This document shows, in pieces, positions 58,476 through 64,000 of a stretch of DNA of 64,000 nucleotides. The first letter of the stretch is position 1; the number at the start of each line of letters is the position of its first letter. The notes beneath the pieces are model-generated. The model saw only the letters and a program-made list of their open reading frames with translations. It had not been told where the DNA came from and ran no database searches. The stretch comes from Serratia sp. UGAL515B_01 (GTDB taxonomy: Bacteria > Pseudomonadota > Gammaproteobacteria > Enterobacterales > Enterobacteriaceae), in contig NZ_CP109901.1 of the NCBI RefSeq assembly GCF_033095805.1, positions 2,294,001 to 2,358,000 on the forward strand, written 5' to 3'. The translations under genes and the position numbers were made by a program.

Positions 58476-58781
58476 CCTTGTTCTCCCTACGCAGGTTAAT
58501 CTCGTCGACCAGACATTATCTGAGAACCTGCCAACTGGCGATAGGTTATTTTACTCGCTGTGATGTTACCTAACAGACATGCGTTCAATATCAAAATGCT
58601 CGACGCCGTGCACCACCATTATCTGACAGCTAGTCATTGACGACTGCCAGTCTTAGCTCAAGAGATTTCTTTAGTTTGAACATAAAAAACTGCACCTTAA
58701 TCAGTTGGTATCCAACTTTTGAGGTGCAGTTCAAACCTGCGGGATTGCAATGATTGGTTCAACTATTGAAAACGCCGCCCA
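58476..58781. other. Gap between ygeA and ipdC
   Basis: 306 bases with the ygeA promoter and the ipdC terminator (58684-58731). No gene. Confidence 0.5.
58684..58731 (-). terminator. Terminator of ipdC
   Basis: 10-bp stem AACTGCACCT/AGGTGCAGTT enclosing a smaller AGTTGG/CCAACT stem. On the minus strand a run of T6 follows the outer stem. Lies 51 bases beyond ipdC. Confidence 0.8.
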
Positions 58782-60443
58782 TCAAGCTGCTGCATTACGT
58801 GATTGGAGAGCTTTGGAAACCGTATCCAGTAGTTCTGGGATATCCATCTTCGGCAACACAACTTCTATAAAAATTAATTGTTCCCGACCGCCAATATCTT
58901 CAAGAGCCAGGCGTAACTGTTCTGGTTCGCTCACACGTAAACAGGTCATATGATGATCGATTGCCAGTGCCTGCGGCAACCGCGTCCAATCCCATTGAGC
59001 AATATCGTTGTAACGCTGCTCTGGCCCGTGGATTGCCCGCTCAACAGTGTAACCATCATTATTCAACAGGAAGATCACCGGTTTTTGACCATCGCGCAAC
59101 ATGGTTCCCAATTCCTGAACGGTCAGTTGGGCAGCACCATCACCTATCAGCAATACAATACGGCGAAGAGGTTCAGCGGTCTGTGCCCCAAAAGCGGCTG
59201 GCAACGTATAGCCGATCGAGCCCCACAATGCCTGTACAATAAATCGGCACCCACTTGGCAATGTCAACGCGGCGGCACCAAAACATGAGGTTCCCTGTTC
59301 GGCAATCAGAATATCCCCCGGTTGCAGAAAGCTTTGTATCTGCTGCCAGAAACTATGTTGATCCAGACTTCCCCCACTCGAGTCAGGCAGCGATGGACTC
59401 TTGAACGAAGGTAATGACCAAAACCTAGTCAACGGCAACGTCAACTGATGAAGCGCCTTTACTGCGTCACACATCGGTATCTGACTGAACACCTGCTCCC
59501 CAACTCTAGCCTCAAAAGGTTGTATCTCGATACATTTTTGACGGGGTAAATTATGGCTGAACCCTGCTGTGATCGTATCTGTAAAACGCACACCAACGTT
59601 AATGATGACGTCAGCCCCCTCAATCAGCTGTTTTATCTGTGGAGCGCTGGCAGCAGCGGCGTAGGTGCCAGTGAAGCAGGGATGAGATTCATCCAACACC
59701 CCTTTCCCCAGTAATAATGTTGAATGGGGGATATTCACTTCATTCATCCAAGTTTCCAGCACGGTTTCTGCACCAAATCGCTCGGCAAGAAAGTCCGCCA
59801 ATAGAGAAACGCGTTGCGCGGCCTGTAATTTTTCCTGCGCAGCAATAATGAACGCCTGCAGCGAATCGTCAGAGAGGTCAGGCTGCCGCAATATAAGAGG
59901 GGAAGGTCTTGAAGCTAGCGGAGCTTCTGCTACGTCGCTCGGTAACAGCAGGTAAACCGGACGACGTTCAAACAGTGCAGAGGTTAATACACGATCGATT
60001 TCTGCCTCAGCATTGCTGGCAGTCAGGCTTGCCTGAGCGACAGTAACCTCTTTCGCCATTCGCGCGAAATGACCAAAATCGCCATCACCCAAAGAATGGT
60101 GAAGTAAATCTCCCGCATGCTGGGCACGTAAGGCGGGAGCACCAACAACATGGATCACCGGCAAATATTCGGCATAACTGCCCGCAATGCCGTTTATCGC
60201 GCTCAACTCCCCGACACCAAAAGTGGTCAGCAATGCCGCTGCGGGTTTACAACGCGCATAGCCATCAGCTGCATAGGCCGCATTCAATTCATTTGCGCAC
60301 CCTACCCAGGTTATTTGTGGGTGGTCGATAACATGGTCAAGAAACTGCAGATTATAATCCCCTGGTACACCGAAAAAGTGTCGAATACCAATTTGGGCTA
60401 AACGGTCAAGGAGGTAATCTGCGACGGTGTAGTTTCTGCTCAT
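58782..60443 (-). CDS. ipdC: Indolepyruvate (or phenylpyruvate) decarboxylase
   Basis: Thiamine-diphosphate enzyme that decarboxylates indole-3-pyruvate to indole-3-acetaldehyde, the key step of the IPA route to auxin in plant-associated enterobacteria. 553 residues from the ATG at 60443, with AGGTG upstream. N-terminal PYR domain with HFFGVPGDYNLQFL and the catalytic Glu in GCANELNAAYAADGYAR (near 51). TPP-binding motif LLIGDGAAQLTVQELGTM through FLLNNDGYTVE near 430-470. Substrate preference between indolepyruvate and phenylpyruvate cannot be read from sequence. Not linked to other auxin genes. Confidence 0.88.
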   Translation of the reverse strand: MSRNYTVADYLLDRLAQIGIRHFFGVPGDYNLQFLDHVIDHPQITWVGCANELNAAYAADGYARCKPAAALLTTFGVGELSAINGIAGSYAEYLPVIHVVGAPALRAQHAGDLLHHSLGDGDFGHFARMAKEVTVAQASLTASNAEAEIDRVLTSALFERRPVYLLLPSDVAEAPLASRPSPLILRQPDLSDDSLQAFIIAAQEKLQAAQRVSLLADFLAERFGAETVLETWMNEVNIPHSTLLLGKGVLDESHPCFTGTYAAAASAPQIKQLIEGADVIINVGVRFTDTITAGFSHNLPRQKCIEIQPFEARVGEQVFSQIPMCDAVKALHQLTLPLTRFWSLPSFKSPSLPDSSGGSLDQHSFWQQIQSFLQPGDILIAEQGTSCFGAAALTLPSGCRFIVQALWGSIGYTLPAAFGAQTAEPLRRIVLLIGDGAAQLTVQELGTMLRDGQKPVIFLLNNDGYTVERAIHGPEQRYNDIAQWDWTRLPQALAIDHHMTCLRVSEPEQLRLALEDIGGREQLIFIEVVLPKMDIPELLDTVSKALQSRNAAA

Positions 60444-60681
60444 GATCATCACCTGCAAAAAAGTAGGGATACAGCCTAAGTATTGAATGTGCGGTACAAA
60501 TTTCGAACTTAATCGCTAAAAAGGCACTGGAAACCCAGCTTTACATCTGCCAAGCACCAGCAGATAAGAAAGATACCCCATAAGTAGTATTTGTAATTTG
60601 AGTGCTACTTGCGTGATCGTGCACTCTGACAGATCAAATGGAAGCGCATACACTAGACGTCTGTATTCTTTTTAATCGTCA

Positions 60682-60806
60682 CTAGGCTGTATCCCTAACT
60701 GCACGCGAGTACCGCTGCCGATCATTTGTGTGCAGAGCAAGGCGTAAACCGCCAGGTTTAGTGGGCCCAATAAACGGTGAGCAACGCAGCAATGCGCGTA
60801 AGTGGC
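60682..60806. repeat. Dispersed intergenic repeat, second family, copy 2
   Basis: Partner of 48247-48375. The first 40 bases (TAGGCTGTATCCC ... ACCGCTGCCG) are the best conserved part. It continues into the structured segment at 60806-60960. Confidence 0.5.
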
Positions 60807-60907
60807 CCCAATCCGGAGGAGCGCGCCAAAAGCCCGTTGTCTGTGTTGTTGAGCTTGAACAGTGGGCCACTTTGCCCCCACCCTCCGCCTTGATAACGGG
60901 CTTTTGG
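60801..60907. repeat. Inverted repeat region upstream of the aldo/keto reductase
   Basis: Outer arms CCAAAAGCCCGTT (60826-60838) and AACGGGCTTTTGG (60895-60907) are exact complements, and AGTGGCCC (60801-60808) is repeated inverted as GGGCCACT (60853-60860). A large secondary structure could form on either strand. Confidence 0.6.
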
Positions 60908-61011
60908 GGTTGCAACGGCGCCACGGAAAGTGAAGGGAGATAACCTAACCACGGGCAGCTAATTAAAAGCAAACAAAACAACGCCGTTTTCTTGCACCGA
61001 TAAGGATTTTT

Positions 61012-62001
61012 ATGGTCTACAAAGCCGACTCTGCACGTTATTTGAGTATGGAATACCGCCGCTGTGGTAACAGTGGGCTAAAACTCCCCGCTGTTTCACT
61101 TGGTATGTGGCACAACTTCGGAGATAACGCGCTCAATGACAATGCACGCAACCTGGTACTTCGTGCCTTCGACCTCGGCATAACTCATTTTGATCTAGCG
61201 AATAACTACGGACCACCGCCGGGCTCAGCCGAGGAGAATTTTGGCCGTATTCTTCAACACGATCTAAAACCCTATCGCGATGAGCTGATTATCTCTTCCA
61301 AAGCAGGCTATACCATGTGGCCGGGCCCTTATGGTGATTGGGGTTCGAAAAAATATCTGGTCGCCAGTCTGCATCAAAGCTTAAAACGTATGCAGACCGA
61401 ATACGTCGATATCTTCTATCATCATCGGCCGGACCCAGATACTCCTCTCGAAGAAACCATGACTGCACTCGATTTACTGGTGCGTCAGGGAAAAGCGCTG
61501 TACGTGGGGCTATCAAATTATCCTACAGAGCAAGCTAAGCAAGCATTCACCATTCTGAAACAGCTTGGAACCCCCTGTGTGATCCATCAGCCAAAGTACT
61601 CCATGTTAGAACGTTGGGTTGAAGCTGAACTGTTGGATACGTTAGAAACACATGGAGTAGGCTCCATCGCCTTCTCACCGCTAGCCGGGGGAATATTAAC
61701 CGATCGTTACCTTCATGGAATTCCGCAAGATTCCCGTGTTGCCAACGGCAGCCAATTCCTGACGCCCGAACATCTTACAGAGCAGAAAATGCACAAAGTT
61801 CGCCTGTTGAACGCATTAGCTGAACAACGTGGGCAGAAACTTTCACAAATGGCGTTAGCTTGGGTACTTCGTAATGACAGGGTTACTTCGGTGTTGATCG
61901 GTGCCAGCAAAAGCAACCAGATCGAGGATGCGGTAGGTATGCTTGCCCATCGTACTTTCACTGCCGAGGAGATCGCACAAATCGAGCAGATTTTGCTGTA
62001 A
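61012..62001 (+). CDS. yghZ: Aldo/keto reductase YghZ (L-glyceraldehyde 3-phosphate reductase type)
   Basis: 329 residues. AKR14-type motifs: FDLANNYGPPPGSAEENFG carries the catalytic Tyr, ISSKAGYTMWPGPYGDWGSKK the Lys, and IFYHHRPDPDTPLEE the His. C-terminal RVTSVLIGASKSNQIEDAV binds the NADPH adenine. Close to E. coli YghZ, which detoxifies L-glyceraldehyde 3-phosphate and methylglyoxal. AAGGA lies before the ATG. The C-terminus is about 17 residues shorter than the E. coli protein. Confidence 0.9.
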   Translation: MVYKADSARYLSMEYRRCGNSGLKLPAVSLGMWHNFGDNALNDNARNLVLRAFDLGITHFDLANNYGPPPGSAEENFGRILQHDLKPYRDELIISSKAGYTMWPGPYGDWGSKKYLVASLHQSLKRMQTEYVDIFYHHRPDPDTPLEETMTALDLLVRQGKALYVGLSNYPTEQAKQAFTILKQLGTPCVIHQPKYSMLERWVEAELLDTLETHGVGSIAFSPLAGGILTDRYLHGIPQDSRVANGSQFLTPEHLTEQKMHKVRLLNALAEQRGQKLSQMALAWVLRNDRVTSVLIGASKSNQIEDAVGMLAHRTFTAEEIAQIEQILL

Positions 62002-62325
62002 CGGCTTACAAAAGTCTGCTTTCACCTAACATATCTCTTTTTTATCAGATACGAGGATGTGTGTCTCAAACTGTCGCAGCCCCCCAAACACGTCATCAAG
62101 TCCTGCAACGGCACTCACATGTAATTGAGGAAAACAGCCCATTATTAGGGAGAACGTACCAATGGGGTCGTAACGACGTTACGTCTGCCTTGAGGATGGG
62201 AGCACAGGCATGTGCTCCATAATAGCCCCCTTGGTGCGCTAGGCCCGGTATCTCAGGCTAGAAGGTGACTTTGTGACAGCCTAAGGCCAGTAAAATACAG
62301 GCCTATTATTTCGCTTAGTTGGATA
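62002..62325. other. Gap of about 320 bases before mntH end
   Basis: No gene. Mostly occupied by copy B of the first dispersed repeat (62125-62280), with a weak hairpin AGGCC/GGCCT near 62284-62303 that may end mntH transcription. Confidence 0.4.
62125..62280. repeat. Dispersed intergenic repeat, copy B
   Basis: Related to 31235-31352; it shares the start (AGCCCATTAT), the middle (GTCGTAAC) and the end (CTAGGCCCGGTATCTCAGGCTA), with an extra segment of about 40 bases in the middle. Confidence 0.5.
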
Positions 62326-63564
62326 TCAGAACAGGCTGGTTACTAATAGATAGCCATTCAGCCCTACTACCACCAACACGATCAATTTGCCCATGTTCTG
62401 CATGGTACGACTGTTGACCATATTCCCCATTAGCTCACGGTTAGCAGTAAATGCCAGCAGTGGTACCAATGCCAGTGCGATACCAAAACTCAACAATACC
62501 TGGCTCAACACCAGAATACGTGTTGCATCCATACCGAGCATAATGACGATAAAAGAGGGCATCATGGTAACAACGCGACGAACCCAGATGGGAATATAGA
62601 AGCTTACAAACCCCTGCATTACCACTTGCCCTGCCAAAGTTCCCACCACAGTGGAAGACAACCCCGCTGCTACCAGACTCAGGCCAAATATCGTGGCCGC
62701 GGCATTACCCAGCAAAGGCTGCAACGTCAAATAAGCCTGATCGAGATCGTCAATACCCGTATAGCCATTAAAATGGAAAGCGGCAGCAGCCGTTGCCATC
62801 ATCGCTAGGTTAACGAAACCGGCAATCGTCATCGCAATCGCAACATCCAATTTTGTCGATGCATAGCGCTCCGATTTGGTGTTCTTATCTGCAGTCTGAG
62901 TCAATGAAGAGTGGAGGTAAATCACATGGGGCATAATAGTTGCTCCCAGCACCCCGGCAGCAAGAAACACCGCATCACCATTTGGCAAATCCGGTATTGC
63001 CATCCCTCTCACCAACCCGCTCAATTGTGGTTGGGAAAAGACCATTTCGACAATGTAGGCTGCCGCCACGAACACCAGTAGAGCGCCAATCACTAACTCC
63101 AGTGGCTTTTGCCCACGATTTTGCAGCGTCAAGATCAGCAAGGTGGCAATACCGGTGAGGATCGCACCTTCCAGTAGCGTGACGCCTAACAACAATTTGA
63201 AACCAATGGCAGCACCGATAAATTCTGCCAGATCGGTCGCCATAGCGATAATCTCCGCCTGTACCCAATAGGCCCATACGGCTGGACGCGGGAAACGATC
63301 ACGGATATGTTCAGCCAGGTTTTTACCGGTAGCAATGCCGAGCTTGGCGGAAAGCAGTTGAATAAACATCGCCATAACGTTGGCCCAGACCACCACCCAA
63401 AGCAGCGTATAGCCAAAAGAAGCGCCGGATTGAATATTAGTTGCGAAATTGCCGGGGTCGATATAACCGATAGCGGCAATAAAAGCAGGTCCCATCAAAG
63501 AAAGTTTAATCTTCCCGGATGAGCGACTAGAAATTGTACTGTTGGCCATACGGCTGTTCAGCAT
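62326..63564 (-). CDS. mntH: Nramp manganese/iron transporter MntH
   Basis: Proton-coupled uptake of Mn(II) (and Fe(II)) in the inner membrane. 412 residues, the E. coli length. Eleven membrane helices. The metal site is visible: [14 protein letters not shown] in helix 1 (Asp and Asn) and [15 protein letters not shown] in helix 6 (Met-Pro-His). The start at 63564 is supported by AAGGGG about nine bases before. A Fur-like box lies 50-64 bases upstream. Confidence 0.95.
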   Translation of the reverse strand: MLNSRMANSTISSRSSGKIKLSLMGPAFIAAIGYIDPGNFATNIQSGASFGYTLLWVVVWANVMAMFIQLLSAKLGIATGKNLAEHIRDRFPRPAVWAYWVQAEIIAMATDLAEFIGAAIGFKLLLGVTLLEGAILTGIATLLILTLQNRGQKPLELVIGALLVFVAAAYIVEMVFSQPQLSGLVRGMAIPDLPNGDAVFLAAGVLGATIMPHVIYLHSSLTQTADKNTKSERYASTKLDVAIAMTIAGFVNLAMMATAAAAFHFNGYTGIDDLDQAYLTLQPLLGNAAATIFGLSLVAAGLSSTVVGTLAGQVVMQGFVSFYIPIWVRRVVTMMPSFIVIMLGMDATRILVLSQVLLSFGIALALVPLLAFTANRELMGNMVNSRTMQNMGKLIVLVVVGLNGYLLVTSLF

Positions 63565-63613
63565 ACTGCAAACCCCTTACCAAGTATTAAGCTTACCTTT
63601 ATCCTTAATTAAA

Positions 63614-63628
63614 TGATAATAATTATCA
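63614..63628 (-). promoter_or_regulatory. Fur-like operator upstream of mntH
   Basis: TGATAATAATTATCA, a perfect 15-base palindrome that matches the core of the Fur consensus (GATAATGATAATCATTATC). Control of mntH by Fur and MntR is known in E. coli. No MntR box was recognised. Confidence 0.7.
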
Positions 63629-63690
63629 AGTGCATTTAAAGCGGTGATATTTATCGTTGTAATAGCCAAAAAAGGGGGCGTGACGCAAAT

Positions 63691-64000
63691 TTAGTGGTAA
63701 TGGTTGATTGTCTGATACCAGCCGATGATCTTATCGTGCATTTCTTCTGACTTTGAGAAGCAAATGGTCTTGCGGGTAAGCCGCTTAAGATGGGTCCGCA
63801 AGTTCAGATTATGTCGCTCTATCCGTTGAGTGTATTTCTTGCTGATAACATGACTGGTTGAGGACAATAAAGTTCGGTATACCGGCCAGGCATCGGTCAT
63901 GTAGAAGGCAATGCTAAACTGGCTCAGCAAAACCAGAAGACGCTTTAATGTCAAAACATTTCGCGGGCCAAATACATGGGCGGTGACGCGCTTTCGGATG
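63691..64000 (-). mobile_element. IS1-family transposase (InsB), partial, running off the right edge
   Basis: The C-terminal part of the IS1 transposase: [20 protein letters not shown], the DDE-type TDAWPVYR (Asp), [19 protein letters not shown], and [16 protein letters not shown] at the end. The reading frame is open to the window edge. The IS end should lie within about 25 bases after the stop, in GGGGGCGTGACGCAAATTT, but the terminal repeat cannot be confirmed without the other end. Its end lies about 130 bases from the mntH start. Confidence 0.88.

Larger units (their letters stand above)
60444..61011. other. 568-base gap upstream of ipdC and the aldo/keto reductase gene
   Basis: No gene. 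Two divergent promoters, a member of the second dispersed repeat family (60682-60806) and a large inverted repeat (60826-60907). No TyrR-type box was recognised before ipdC. Confidence 0.5.

Noticed and set aside
60682..60981. Overlapping minus-strand frames of 64-99 codons upstream of the aldo/keto reductase
   Set aside because: They lie in a repeat with inverted arms, have low-complexity translations and no ribosome sites.

Overview
The window is a chromosomal stretch of a member of the Enterobacterales. It follows the E. coli backbone order truA-usg-pdxB ... fabB-mnmC-yfcL-epmC-yfcA-mepA-aroC-prmB-smrB-sixA-fadJ-fadI-yfcZ-fadL-mlaA ... argW ... alaC ... glk ... mntH. Protein wording, a separate ccm operon, an ERIC element and the accessory genes (tctCBA-tctDE, scsABCD, ipdC) suggest the Yersiniaceae/Serratia-Rahnella side of the order. 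The genus is an inference; no 16S rRNA gene or other species marker is present.

Layout. (1) 1-2.8 kb: truA (cut by the left edge), usg and pdxB on the minus strand. (2) 2.8-21.5 kb: accessory block where E. coli has flk and yfcJ: an AraC regulator divergent from a DMT exporter, the TctED two-component system divergent from the TctCBA tricarboxylate transporter, an orphan glycosyltransferase-like protein, scsABCD thiol-redox genes, a rhodanese divergent from a MocR/PdxR-type regulator, peptidase T, a YbiR-type permease and ApbE. (3) 21.5-39.2 kb: conserved backbone for fatty-acid synthesis and oxidation, chorismate synthase, protein modification and lipid trafficking. (4) 39.2-46.3 kb: cytochrome c maturation operon ccmABCDEFGHI, all on the minus strand. 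(5) 46.5-53.0 kb: tRNA-Arg(CCT) argW with a decayed P4-type integrase, the SdsR small RNA beside yebY, ftnA, holE, pip, a cysteine-depleted DksA paralogue, two small unknown genes and an orphan HicB-like protein. (6) 53.2-63.6 kb: alaC, an acetyltransferase, ybiU, glk, a racemase, ipdC, an aldo/keto reductase and mntH. (7) The right edge cuts an IS1-family transposase gene.

The genes work together in several ways. FadI, FadJ and FadL form a fatty-acid uptake and oxidation set, and FadR-like operators are visible before fadI and fadL. FabB makes unsaturated fatty acids; its promoter has a FabR palindrome filling the -35/-10 spacer and a FadR-like site at -35, so synthesis and degradation appear tied to the same regulators. 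The ccm genes are packed with 1-4 base overlaps. ScsB, ScsC and ScsD form a periplasmic disulfide-handling set. TctDE probably senses a tricarboxylate and controls tctCBA.

Intergenic regions are rich in repeats: one full-length 127-bp ERIC element with an inverted partner, several elements with ERIC-like ends but other cores, and two further dispersed repeat families. No CRISPR array, rRNA operon, intact prophage or defence island was found. The least explained items are the glycosyltransferase-like orphan at 10.2-11.4 kb, the structured leader and perfect hairpin between ftnA and holE, and the repeat families.
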